Shown: positions 1 to 7,076, counted from the stretch's first letter. The stretch is 11,182 bases of DNA from Chloroflexota bacterium (GCA_022561355.1 JADFRJ010000060.1:1-11182), one strand, 5' to 3'. Program-made: numbers and translations. Notes: generated from the sequence alone by a model not told the origin.

Positions 1-147
1 TTAGTCCTGCGGACGTGGAGGGGCCCTGCGCACGCACGGCGCGGATGCGAAGCATGAGGGCGGCTCTTGAGGCGGACGCCTGAACGCTAGATCTCCAGGC
101 GGCCTGCGGCTGTGGCCGGGTCCCGTGCCTCGAGTTCTTGCAGGCTC

Positions 148-1341
148 TTACCCGCTAAACTTGCGGTACATCGTCACGACCGCTGCCCCGCCGAGGCCGA
201 GATTGTGCTGGAGCGCGACCTTGGCGTCTTTGACCTGACGCTTCTCGGCCATTCCTCGCAGCTGCCAGTTCAACTCGCTGCATTGGGCAAGGCCCGTCGC
301 GCCGAGTGGGTGTCCCTTCGAGATGAGCCCGCCGGACGGGTTCACGACCCACTTGCCGCCGTACGTCACCGCGCCGGAATCGATCAGTTCGCCGCCCTTG
401 CCCTCCGGGCAGAGGCCCAGGCCTTCGTACGTGATCAGCTCGTTGCATGAGAAGCAGTCGTGAAGCTCGATCACGTCCACGTCTTCCGGGCCGAGGCCGG
501 ACTGCTCGTAGACGGCCTGTGCGGCCTTCTTCGTAAGGTCGGCTCCAACCATCTTGATGCAGCTCTTGTCTTCGAAGCTGCTCGGCATGTCGGTGGCCAT
601 GGACATGCCGATGATCTCGACGGCTTGGTCCTCCAGGCCATGCTGGCGGACAAAAGCCTCACTCGCGACGATCGCCGCACCGGCGCCGTCGGAAGTCGGG
701 CAGCATTGGAGTTTCGTGAGCGGTTCGTAGACCATCTTCGCAGACAGAATGTCATCTAGGGAGTACTCCGTCTGGAACTGTGAGTAGGGGTTGTTTACGG
801 AGTGCTTGTGGTTCTTGTGGCCGATCTTGGCGAACTGGAGGGCGGTCGTGCCGTACTTCTCCATGTGTTCGCGACCAGCGTTGCCGAACATCTGCGGAGC
901 CGGCGGCGCCTTCGCGAATTCGTGCAGCTCCAGCATGACCTTGACGTGCGGTTCCATCGGGTTAGCGCGGTCTGTGTACTTGACGCCAAGCGAGCCCTTC
1001 TCCATCTTCTCGAACCCCAGTGCGAGCGCACAGTCCACGATCCCGCCCTCGACGAACTGCTTCGCCATGTGGAGCGCGGTGGAGCCGGTAGCGCAGTTAT
1101 TGTTCACGTTGTAGATGGGGATGCCGGTGAGCCCCAATTCGTACACGGCCCGCTGGCCACTGGTAGAGTCGCCGTAGCAGTAGCCCACGCAGGCCTGCTC
1201 GATTTCCTCGTACGCGATGCCGGCATCGGCCAGCGCCTTCTCTCCGGCCTCCTTCGCCATGTCCGGGTAGTCCCAATCCTTGGAGAACGGCTTCTCGAAT
1301 TTCGTCATGCCGACGCCGACGACAAATACTTTGTTGGGCAT
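148..1341 (-). CDS. SCP2/lipid-transfer-type thiolase (acetyl-CoA acetyltransferase family)
   Basis: 397-aa cytosolic thiolase-fold enzyme of the SCP-x/lipid-transfer group, expected to cleave or form 3-ketoacyl-CoA or act on steroid-like acyl-CoA side chains. Visible motifs are the nucleophile cysteine at about residue 83 (NNNCATGS), an HDCF motif with His near 294, and GGLISKGHPLGATG with the catalytic His near 344. A C-terminal GLGG loop comes just before the end. Length is normal for the family. The frame is open further upstream to 1440, but the start at 1341 is chosen because an AAAGGA ribosome site lies 9 bases before it and the family N-terminus (PNKVFVVGVGMTKF) begins there. The gene is divergent from the polysaccharide operon and probably unrelated to it. 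A zinc-ribbon DUF35 partner, common beside such thiolases, is not visible. The class is well supported; the substrate is unknown. Confidence 0.93.
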   Translation of the reverse strand: MPNKVFVVGVGMTKFEKPFSKDWDYPDMAKEAGEKALADAGIAYEEIEQACVGYCYGDSTSGQRAVYELGLTGIPIYNVNNNCATGSTALHMAKQFVEGGIVDCALALGFEKMEKGSLGVKYTDRANPMEPHVKVMLELHEFAKAPPAPQMFGNAGREHMEKYGTTALQFAKIGHKNHKHSVNNPYSQFQTEYSLDDILSAKMVYEPLTKLQCCPTSDGAGAAIVASEAFVRQHGLEDQAVEIIGMSMATDMPSSFEDKSCIKMVGADLTKKAAQAVYEQSGLGPEDVDVIELHDCFSCNELITYEGLGLCPEGKGGELIDSGAVTYGGKWVVNPSGGLISKGHPLGATGLAQCSELNWQLRGMAEKRQVKDAKVALQHNLGLGGAAVVTMYRKFSG

Positions 1342-1536
1342 TGGGTAGTTTCCTTTCTTGAAGCGCGCTGCGGCCGCTGGCCGCTTGCTAAGCAGAGTAC
1401 AGAATCGCCCCATCCTATCGCGCCGGGCGACGCCTGCCAAGGCTGCGGCGCCGTGCCCTGATTGGGTGCGTTTCTGACTCCGCCCATAGGTAGGGAACGG
1501 TGTGGTTACAGCTCGGACATGGAGACTGACTAAGAG

Positions 1537-1548
1537 TGGCGGCCGCCA
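1537..1548. repeat. 12-bp perfect palindrome
   Basis: TGGCGGCCGCCA reads the same on both strands. In high-GC DNA a palindrome of this composition can arise by chance, so an operator role is only a possibility. Confidence 0.35.
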
Positions 1549-1644
1549 TCACGGTTGTGGAGCTGGAGCGTGAGGAGCTTCGACCGGGCACGTTGGGCCA
1601 GACGGGCTCTCGTCCGGGGGCCCTTGCCCCGAGTCGCGGCCCCT

Positions 1645-1668
1645 GCGGCCCTGCTCAGGGCAGGCCGC
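1645..1668. repeat. GC-rich hairpin in the divergent region
   Basis: GCGGCC (1645-1650) pairs with GGCCGC (1663-1668). Past one bulged C, TGC pairs with GCA, giving about 9 base pairs around a TCAGG loop. No T-run follows on either strand, so it is not a classical terminator. Its position between divergent genes suggests a structural or regulatory element, or chance. Confidence 0.45.
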
Positions 1669-1704
1669 TGTCTGGGAAGCATCGGGTCCAATTGTTAGCC
1701 CATC

Positions 1705-1717
1705 AGATTCGGAATCT
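1705..1717. promoter_or_regulatory. 13-bp dyad, candidate operator
   Basis: AGATTC-G-GAATCT is a perfect two-fold symmetric site with a single central base, in an AT-richer patch about 210 bases before the BY-kinase start. The size and symmetry fit a dimeric regulator half-site pair, but no regulator gene is visible in the window. Confidence 0.35.
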
Positions 1718-1820
1718 TCAGCGTAGGAACGACTGAACTTTCTTTTAGGGATAGCTCACCCATCAATGAGGGATGTCCATGATGGTTTTGCTTCTCGCCA
1801 TCCTCGATAGTGATCTTGAG

Positions 1821-1864
1821 GGGCAGCCACGACCGCTGATTGGCAGCGGTCTGCGAGGTTGCCC
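1821..1864 (+). promoter_or_regulatory. Nested stem-loop in the BY-kinase leader
   Basis: An inner perfect 8-bp stem pairs GACCGCTG (1831-1838) with CAGCGGTC (1844-1851) around a 5-base loop. An outer 5-bp stem pairs GGGCA (1821-1825) with TGCCC (1860-1864). It ends about 50 bases before the ribosome site and has no following U-run, so it could be an RNA leader element or a protein-binding dyad. Confidence 0.45.
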
Positions 1865-1913
1865 AGCGACGGACCGTGCAGGCCTCGCTGAGATACGAGA
1901 CGGCCTGGGTAGT

Positions 1914-1926
1914 AAGGAGGCAGAGC
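1914..1926 (+). promoter_or_regulatory. Strong ribosome binding site fixing a TTG start
   Basis: AAGGAGG at 1914-1920 sits 6 bases before the TTG at 1927. It decides the start of the BY-kinase against the longer open frame that begins at 1840, another TTG with no such site. Confidence 0.8.
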
Positions 1927-3390
1927 TTGGCCATACAGACCCCCGAGAGCCGGACAGAACTGTCGGGGTACCTTGTTTTGGTAAGGCGGTGGTGGTGGCT
2001 GCTGATAGCAGGCGCGGCGCTCGCGGGCCTTGCGGCGTTTCTGGTAACGCGGACCATCACGCCGATGTACAGCGCGTCAGCGACGCTGCTTGTCGATCTC
2101 ACTCAGCAGCCCGGCACAGTCGTTTATAACGACATCCTCGCCAGCGAGCGCCTTACCAAGACCTATGGTGAGTTGATCACCCAGCGACCGGTCCTTGAGG
2201 GCGTGCTCTCCGGAGGCGAGTTTTCTGATCTGACCGTGGGCGGCCTCCGCAAGAACCTCGACGTGAGCATCACGCGCGATACACAGCTGCTAAAGATCTC
2301 GGCCACGGATGAAGACCCGGGTCAGGCCGCTCGGCTTGCCAACGCCGTTGCTACCACGTTTGTGGAACAGCAAAACGCGCTTTCCGTGACGCGGTCGAGC
2401 ACGGTGAGCATTGTTGAGAGCGCCGAGCCCTCCAGCTCCCCGGTGTCCCCGAACCTGCGCTTGAACATCCTGCTGGCCGTCGCGGTCGGGTTCATTCTCG
2501 CTGGTGGCCTCGCTTTAGTGTTGGAATATCTCGATGACACGGTGAAAACGCCGGACGATGTCAAGGCGGTGGCCGACCTGCCAATCTTGGGAGAGGTAGG
2601 GCGGTGGCGCAGTCAGAAAGATGAGATCCACATGGTCAAGCGAGGTGAGCGCGTAGCCGAACGGGAAGCGTATGGCATGCTCCGGACGAACGTGCGGTTC
2701 AGCACGTTGGGCAAGTCTATGCAGGTCCTTTTGGTCACGAGCGCGAACGCCAGCGAAGGCAAGTCGACAACGGCCGCGAATCTTGCCGCCGCAATCGCTG
2801 AGACGGGTAAGAAGGTGGTCTTGGTAGACGCGGACCTGCGCCGGCCGTCTCTCCATCGAGCCTTTGGGTTAGAGAATCACACTGGCTTAACCACCGCGCT
2901 TCTCAAGGACACGCCTGGCCTAGGAGACGTGTTCCGGCCAGCCCCGTACGCTTCGCTTCTCTTGATGACCAGCGGCCCATTGCCTCCCAACCCAGCCGAG
3001 CTGCTGGACTGGGAGGGCTTCGACGCCCTGCTGGAGCGGCTCAAGCGGGATGTCGATCTGGTGGTTCTGGACAGCCCGCCCGTGCTGGTGGTCGCCGATG
3101 CGCGAATCCTAGCGGCCAAAGCAGACGCCACCATCCTGGTCATAGACAGCGGCCGGACGCGGGCAGGGGCGGTCAGAAAAGCGCTCCAAGCGCTGACGAC
3201 CGCCAATGCGACCGTCCTCGGCGTCGTCCTGAACAAGGTACGGAGGGGCAGTCGCGCCTATGACTATTACGAATACTCCGCCGCAAGTGGCGGTTCATAT
3301 TCGAATACGAAGCCAGCGTCATCCAAGTTGGAGGAGCCTTTCCTCGGACCCGCGAGCGGTGACGCGAAAGAGAGCGCGGAGGCAGCTTAA
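1927..3390 (+). CDS. Fused Wzz chain-length regulator / bacterial tyrosine kinase (BY-kinase, Wzc/CapAB type)
   Basis: 487-aa inner-membrane protein controlling polysaccharide chain length and export by autophosphorylation cycles. The Wzz part has a TM helix at about 22-40 after three tryptophans, an extracytoplasmic segment of about 140 residues, and a second TM at about 179-200 followed by a conserved EYLDDTVKTPDDV stretch. The kinase part has Walker A near 272-281 (SANASEGKST, Lys279), Walker A' at 297-303 (VVLVDAD) and Walker B near 376-383 (VDLVVLDS). A short C-terminal tyrosine cluster has Tyr at about 445, 447, 448 and 450. The fusion resembles proteobacterial Wzc, but the outside loop is much shorter, as in Gram-positive CpsC/CapA plus CpsD/CapB. 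It is the first gene of the operon and starts with TTG, set by a near-perfect ribosome site. The family is certain; its phosphorylation targets are not known. Confidence 0.93.
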   Translation: MAIQTPESRTELSGYLVLVRRWWWLLIAGAALAGLAAFLVTRTITPMYSASATLLVDLTQQPGTVVYNDILASERLTKTYGELITQRPVLEGVLSGGEFSDLTVGGLRKNLDVSITRDTQLLKISATDEDPGQAARLANAVATTFVEQQNALSVTRSSTVSIVESAEPSSSPVSPNLRLNILLAVAVGFILAGGLALVLEYLDDTVKTPDDVKAVADLPILGEVGRWRSQKDEIHMVKRGERVAEREAYGMLRTNVRFSTLGKSMQVLLVTSANASEGKSTTAANLAAAIAETGKKVVLVDADLRRPSLHRAFGLENHTGLTTALLKDTPGLGDVFRPAPYASLLLMTSGPLPPNPAELLDWEGFDALLERLKRDVDLVVLDSPPVLVVADARILAAKADATILVIDSGRTRAGAVRKALQALTTANATVLGVVLNKVRRGSRAYDYYEYSAASGGSYSNTKPASSKLEEPFLGPASGDAKESAEAA

Positions 3391-3424
3391 CTATGAGCCG
3401 GCGACAACATTGTGACCGACGCAG

Positions 3425-3443
3425 GCTTGGTGATCGACCAAGC
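3425..3443. repeat. Perfect 7-bp stem-loop after the BY-kinase gene
   Basis: GCTTGGT (3425-3431) and ACCAAGC (3437-3443) pair around GATCG, within the 203-base gap between the BY-kinase and the LPSTG protein gene. No T-run follows. It could stabilise an mRNA end or bind a regulator. Confidence 0.4.
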
Positions 3444-3544
3444 GGTGTAGGAAGCTCACAGCGCCGGTTTAGGCGGCATTCCTCATAGGCGCCTGTTGGA
3501 GCATGCAGGAAGATGAAGCTACCCCCAGCGGTTACACAGCAGAA

Positions 3545-3588
3545 ACAGGATAAGGAGACACAGGAACAAGCACAGGATAAAGGAGAAC
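3545..3588 (+). repeat. Imperfect direct repeat containing two ribosome-site-like cores
   Basis: ACAGGATAAGGAGA (from 3545) and ACAGGATAAAGGAGA (from 3572) are near copies 27 bases apart. The second supplies the AAGGAG at 3580-3585 used by the ATG at 3594, with 8 bases between. The first has no start codon at a suitable distance, so it looks like a local duplication of the translation initiation region. Confidence 0.5.
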
Positions 3589-3593
3589 CAAAC

Positions 3594-4157
3594 ATGAAGA
3601 TCAAAATTGCATTTGGCGTCCTAGCTGTAGCGACGATGCTGGTGGCTGGACTCTTTACCCGCACAGCTCTTGCCGACTACCCGCCGCCTAATGGGAGCGT
3701 GGAGTTCGGCGTCGCAAATACGACGGCTGGCCCCGGTACGGCCGTGGCGGTGACGCTGATCGTTCTAGATGCCGCTGGGAACCCGGTAGCCAACGCGGCC
3801 TGCACGATGAGCATTACGGCTCAGCCGGGCTCTGGCGCCAGCGTGGTTCAGCACAGTGCTGAGACGGACGCGGATGGTGCGATTACGGGAACTCTCGATG
3901 TTGGCGACAGCCTAGGCAGCGTGGTCGTCACTGCTGTCTGCCCCGTGGGGCCGGATTCTAGCGACGTTCTCTCCGCAAGCGGCACGGTCGTGGTTGCGGG
4001 GGCCGTCGGGGCCGCCTTGCCACCCGCTAGCTTGCCGTCTACCGGCATGGGCCTAGCAACCGACGACGCCGGAACATGGTTCGCTCAGTTGGCGATTGCT
4101 CTTGCCGCCGCCGGTGCCGTTCTGCTGGCGTTTGGCGCGGTAAAGCGCACTGCATAG
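3594..4157 (+). CDS. Secreted Ig-like surface protein with an LPSTG sortase-type tail
   Basis: 187-aa protein of unknown specific role, probably attached to the cell surface. Residues 1-27 form a clear signal peptide (Lys-rich start, hydrophobic core, ALA before Asp28). The middle, about 30-140, is rich in Gly, Val, Thr and Ala with a beta-strand pattern like bacterial Ig-like (Big/invasin) domains. It has just two mature cysteines, at about 70 and 116, well placed for a disulfide. The C-terminus has LPSTG at 147-151, a hydrophobic helix at about 163-182 and a short KRTA tail, which is the layout of a sortase sorting signal. The frame is open to 3513, but the 3594 ATG is chosen for its ribosome site and signal peptide. 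Placement between the BY-kinase and DUF4012 genes suggests a role in surface polysaccharide assembly or attachment. No sortase gene is in view. Confidence 0.85.
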   Translation: MKIKIAFGVLAVATMLVAGLFTRTALADYPPPNGSVEFGVANTTAGPGTAVAVTLIVLDAAGNPVANAACTMSITAQPGSGASVVQHSAETDADGAITGTLDVGDSLGSVVVTAVCPVGPDSSDVLSASGTVVVAGAVGAALPPASLPSTGMGLATDDAGTWFAQLAIALAAAGAVLLAFGAVKRTA

Positions 4158-4172
4158 CTGAAGAAATAACTA

Positions 4173-4212
4173 CCGCCGGCGTGGTGAGCCAGACAGGCGG
4201 CCACGCCGGCGG
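4173..4212. repeat. Perfect 12-bp inverted repeat between the LPSTG and DUF4012 genes
   Basis: CCGCCGGCGTGG (4173-4184) and CCACGCCGGCGG (4201-4212) are exact reverse complements around a 16-base loop. The stem would be very stable in RNA. No T-run follows on the plus strand, so it is at best a U-less partial terminator or an mRNA 3' stabiliser for the small upstream gene, which could set unequal expression of the genes on either side. Confidence 0.7.
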
Positions 4213-4249
4213 GAGCATGGCGACAACTCAGGATGAATGAGGATCAAGG

Positions 4250-6211
4250 ATGAAGACTGAGCTTGCATCTGGCGTTCTATCCGTCGCGACAAGGCTGCGG
4301 GCCAGGCTACATGGCCGCCACCTGCTGTTGTTAGCGCTATTGGCGCTGGCGATAGTTGGCGTTGAGTCGTACCGCGCTGTGGGCATCGTTCGCGAGGTCG
4401 ATCAGGCGCAAGAGCTGGTGCGATCGGGACAGGATCTGTTGGAGTCGAAGCGGCTTGACGCGACAGAAGAGGAGCTTGTTGTGGCGAGGGAGGACTTTGA
4501 AGCGGCGGAAGAGAAGTTCGCCTCCGCACGGTCGGCCTTACGAAAGGACCCCGTGGTCTGGGCCCTTGGGCGCCTGCCGATCATCGGAGGCCAGGTTCGG
4601 ATGGTTACCAACCTGGCAGAGATAGGCCAGCAGGCTGCCGGCATCGGCGTGGAGGGCGTGAGAGCGGCCGAGGAGTTCGCCGAGATTCGAACGCAGGAAG
4701 AAGGAACGCTTCCTGAGATGACGATGACGATCTTCGAGCGCACCGATCCGCATTTTGCGGCCATCGAAACGCGGCTGGCCGCCGTCGACATCCTCCGCGA
4801 GGAGATCGGCGATGGCGGGTTGCTGCCTTCCGTGCGGTCAGCGGTGCGCGAACTCGACGCAGGCCGGGAGACGTTGGGCGACCTCGTCGCCACCTATCGC
4901 CGGGCCCGGGCGTTCGTGCCGGAGTTCCTCGGCTTCTCGGGACCGAAGACCTACCTCATCCTGGCGCACAACAACGCGGAGCTGCTGCCGACGGGCGGGC
5001 TGGTATCCGTGATCGGCACGATGCGCGTGGAAGATGGCCGTATTGAAGACCTCGACTTTGAAGACGCCGTCGAGTTTAGCCGCAGGTGGAGGCTCAGCAG
5101 CGATACCTATGTGGAGCCGCCAGCGCCGCTGAAGCAGTATCTACTCAAGGACTTCACCTGGAACCTGGATGTCTCAAACTGGTCCCCTGATTTCCCTACC
5201 GCTGCTAAAGAGGCTCAACGCTTCTTTGAGCTGGGCGGCGGCTTCCCTGTCGATGGCGTGATTGGGATCAACGTGAGCACGTTGGAGCGGTTGCTCGCAG
5301 TAACCGGACCGGTGACGGTCCACGAATACGGAGTCACGGTCACGAGCGAGAACGCCTTCGACCTGACCGAGGAACACACTCGTGTCCCCTTCGAACCGCA
5401 GGGAGACCGCAAGGAGTTCGTGGCGTTGCTCGCGGACGAGGTGCTGGAGCGCGTGCTCCGGCCGGCGCCGGGGATGTGGTCGCCGCTCGTCGATGCCATC
5501 CAAGACCTTGGCAATGAGAAGAACCTGCTCCTCTTTGCCCACGATCCCGGGCAGCAGGAACTGATCCGGGAGTTTGGGTGGGACGGCGAGGTGAACAGCT
5601 CCTCCGGCGATTTCCTGATGCTGGTCGACGCCAGCGTGAACAGCACGAAACTGAACGTCGTGCTGGAACAGACGATCGATATCGAGGTGCGTCTCAGCAA
5701 TGCCGGCTCGGCGAGGACCGTTGTGACCGTCGACTACATCAACAACCTCGCACCGTGGGCAGAGGGGCGGGACCCGGAACTGGTGCGGAAGCTGATGTTG
5801 GACGGGCTGTACGGCGGCTACCTGCGCCTGTTTGTGCCGGAGGGAAGCCGCATCGTTTCGGTGCGCGACGAGCGTCGTGAGATCGGGCTGGAGGAGTTCG
5901 GAGACGAGTTGGGCCTCACGGTCTTCGGCCGCTTCTTCGCCCTTCCCCGTGATACGCGGCAGCGGCTGGTGTTCGAGTACATCGTGCCCGCGGCCGTCGG
6001 GACGAAGAGCGACACATGGCACTACAAGCTCGAACTGTTGAAACAGCCGGGCCAGCAGCCTTTGCCGGTCACGCTGAAGGTGGTGCCACCGGAACGGATG
6101 GAGATCACGTCTACGGTTGGGAACGGGAACACGTTCGGGGCAGACTCGGAGCTGGAATTTGTCCTCGACCGGGACTGGACGCTGGAATTCGAACTGAGTC
6201 GCCGCTCATGA
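4250..6211 (+). CDS. Membrane-anchored DUF4012 family protein
   Basis: 653-aa protein of the DUF4012 family, whose biochemical function is not established; members occur in polysaccharide loci of Chloroflexota and Actinobacteria. It has one N-terminal TM segment at about 24-38, followed by a charged, heptad-like stretch at about 45-95 (Glu, Ala, Leu and Lys rich) that looks like a coiled coil. The bulk should lie outside the membrane. Family hallmarks are PKTYLILAHNNAELLPTGG at about 232-250, a region around YVEPPAPL, and TLERLLAVTGPVTV at about 344-357. The C-terminal third is beta-rich. There is no LPxTG tail, so it is held by the N-terminal helix. The start has only a modest AGGA upstream. 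Its stop overlaps the next start as ATGA. A role in polymer attachment or export is plausible from context only. Confidence 0.87.
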   Translation: MKTELASGVLSVATRLRARLHGRHLLLLALLALAIVGVESYRAVGIVREVDQAQELVRSGQDLLESKRLDATEEELVVAREDFEAAEEKFASARSALRKDPVVWALGRLPIIGGQVRMVTNLAEIGQQAAGIGVEGVRAAEEFAEIRTQEEGTLPEMTMTIFERTDPHFAAIETRLAAVDILREEIGDGGLLPSVRSAVRELDAGRETLGDLVATYRRARAFVPEFLGFSGPKTYLILAHNNAELLPTGGLVSVIGTMRVEDGRIEDLDFEDAVEFSRRWRLSSDTYVEPPAPLKQYLLKDFTWNLDVSNWSPDFPTAAKEAQRFFELGGGFPVDGVIGINVSTLERLLAVTGPVTVHEYGVTVTSENAFDLTEEHTRVPFEPQGDRKEFVALLADEVLERVLRPAPGMWSPLVDAIQDLGNEKNLLLFAHDPGQQELIREFGWDGEVNSSSGDFLMLVDASVNSTKLNVVLEQTIDIEVRLSNAGSARTVVTVDYINNLAPWAEGRDPELVRKLMLDGLYGGYLRLFVPEGSRIVSVRDERREIGLEEFGDELGLTVFGRFFALPRDTRQRLVFEYIVPAAVGTKSDTWHYKLELLKQPGQQPLPVTLKVVPPERMEITSTVGNGNTFGADSELEFVLDRDWTLEFELSRRS

Positions 6212-6909
6212 AGTACTCGGAGACGAAGGGGCGCATGGGCGCGGGCAAGCACGTAACCCCGCTGATCGATTCGAAGCTACAGCTCGTCCAAGCTGCGTCT
6301 TCTACCAATGGGCTGGCACAGCCAAGACGAGCGATCTTTCTGGATCGCGATGGCGTCATCAACGCGCTGCGGCCAGACCACGTGACCGCCTGGAACGCGT
6401 TTCAGTTTCTCCCGGGCGCGCTCGCGGCCATACGCCAGCTTAGCCTGCTCGATTTGCCGATCGTTGTCGCGACGAATCAGTCCGCTGTTGGGCGGGGGTT
6501 GCTGAGCGCAGATGGCCTCGCGGATATTCATCGGCGCATGGTGGCCCAGGTAGAGCTCGCCGGAGGCCGGATCGATCTTGTTGTCCACTGCCCGCACACG
6601 CCAGAAGACGAGTGCCTGTGCAGAAAGCCCGAACTCGGCCTCTTTCAGGATGCGGCAGAGAGGCTCAACGTGAACCTGACAGAAAGCTACTTCGTCGGCG
6701 ACACCCCGAGCGATCTCGGCGCCGCTCGACAGCTTGGGATGACGTTTGTCCTTGTTCGCAGTGGCCTCGGCGCGACATCGCTTGCACAGCAACCCGTCCT
6801 CGCGGGACAGGTGGACTGGCTTGCCGACACCATCGCCGAAGCCTCTCAGTGGATTCTCGAACACGAAAACGCAGTCGTTGAGACGCGTCCAGAAAGGCAG
6901 GCAGCATGA
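6208..6909 (+). CDS. gmhB: GmhB-type HAD-IIIA phosphatase (manno-heptose 1,7-bisphosphate phosphatase family)
   Basis: 233-aa cytosolic HAD phosphatase, expected to remove the C7 phosphate from D-glycero-D-manno-heptose 1,7-bisphosphate on the way to NDP-heptose; histidinol-phosphate phosphatases are close relatives. The nucleophile motif LDRDG has Asp46 and Asp48. TNQS follows as the HAD motif II region. The zinc-binding loop has Cys128, His130, Cys136 and Cys138, then RKPELG, and the last motif is FVGDTPSDLGAA. These zinc ligands are typical of GmhB. About 40 N-terminal residues before the domain are unusual and not conserved-looking. The start at 6208 overlaps the DUF4012 stop (ATGA) and lacks its own ribosome site, so translation is probably coupled; the frame is open back to 6016 inside the previous gene. 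The sugar specificity is inferred. Confidence 0.85.
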   Translation: MKYSETKGRMGAGKHVTPLIDSKLQLVQAASSTNGLAQPRRAIFLDRDGVINALRPDHVTAWNAFQFLPGALAAIRQLSLLDLPIVVATNQSAVGRGLLSADGLADIHRRMVAQVELAGGRIDLVVHCPHTPEDECLCRKPELGLFQDAAERLNVNLTESYFVGDTPSDLGAARQLGMTFVLVRSGLGATSLAQQPVLAGQVDWLADTIAEASQWILEHENAVVETRPERQAA

Positions 6910-7076
6910 ACGGCCGGAATCACCGTGCTCCCAAGGCGATGATCCTGACGGCTGGCAAAGAAACCAGGCTGGGGCCTCTTACCAGTCAGACCGAAGCTCG
7001 CCCCTCAGGCCTAGGCCATCACAGGTCATCGCTCTCGTCGCGCCCGTCGTACATGGGACACCGGCGCCGTGCGTAG
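6906..7076 (+). pseudogene. Remnant of a sugar nucleotidyltransferase gene (N-terminal stub)
   Basis: A reading frame of 56 codons starts with ATG overlapping the phosphatase stop (ATGA), as the live genes here do. Residues 10-26 read KAMILTAGKETRLGPLT, matching the nucleotide-binding start of NTP_transferase enzymes (usually KAxILAAGxGTRLxPLT). After codon 26 the frame loses all similarity. Moving to the frame that gives VRPKLAP restores the expected RPK element at the right spacing, which implies a 2-base loss near codon 27; that frame then stops. A whole enzyme needs 230 or more residues, so most of the gene is gone. The first glycine of the signature is also lost (GKET for GxGT). Next to gmhB the natural candidate is a heptose-1-phosphate nucleotidyltransferase such as HddC, but mannose- or glucose-1-phosphate enzymes fit equally. 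Confidence 0.7.

Larger units (their letters stand above)
1342..1926. other. Divergent intergenic region, no convincing gene
   Basis: About 585 bases separate the starts of the thiolase (minus) and the BY-kinase (plus), so promoters for both should lie here. I could not pick a -35/-10 pair with confidence. The region holds several inverted repeats, listed separately: 1537-1548, 1645-1668, 1705-1717 and 1821-1864. An open frame at 1536-1736 has no ribosome site and no recognisable protein character, so I do not call it a gene. Confidence 0.7.

Noticed and set aside
1..147. Possible gene end or terminator downstream of the thiolase
   Set aside because: Only a weak 5-bp stem without a T-run and a short minus-strand frame running off the edge are visible; nothing supportable.
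1342..1440. 33 extra N-terminal codons on the thiolase
   Set aside because: They precede a good ribosome site and the normal family N-terminus, and look unlike any thiolase leader.
1692..1720. TTGTTA as a -35 box for the operon
   Set aside because: The hexamer at the right spacing (TCTTCA) is too unlike a -10 box to call a promoter.
1536..1736. Plus-strand frame of 66 codons in the divergent region
   Set aside because: No ribosome site, low-complexity Gly/Pro/Arg content, and hairpin sequence inside it; no family resemblance.
1840..1926. Longer BY-kinase starting at 1840
   Set aside because: Starts with TTG inside the leader stem-loop without a ribosome site; the 1927 TTG has AAGGAGG at ideal spacing.
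3513..3593. Longer N-terminus of the LPSTG protein
   Set aside because: It would bury the signal peptide behind 27 Gln/Lys-rich residues encoded by the duplicated ribosome-site region.
5174..6022. Minus-strand frame of 282 codons opposite the DUF4012 gene
   Set aside because: A shadow of a clear gene in GC-rich DNA; no start context or family resemblance.
6016..6207. Longer N-terminus of the phosphatase
   Set aside because: Lies wholly inside the DUF4012 gene in another frame; the ATGA start at 6208 matches the operon's coupling style.
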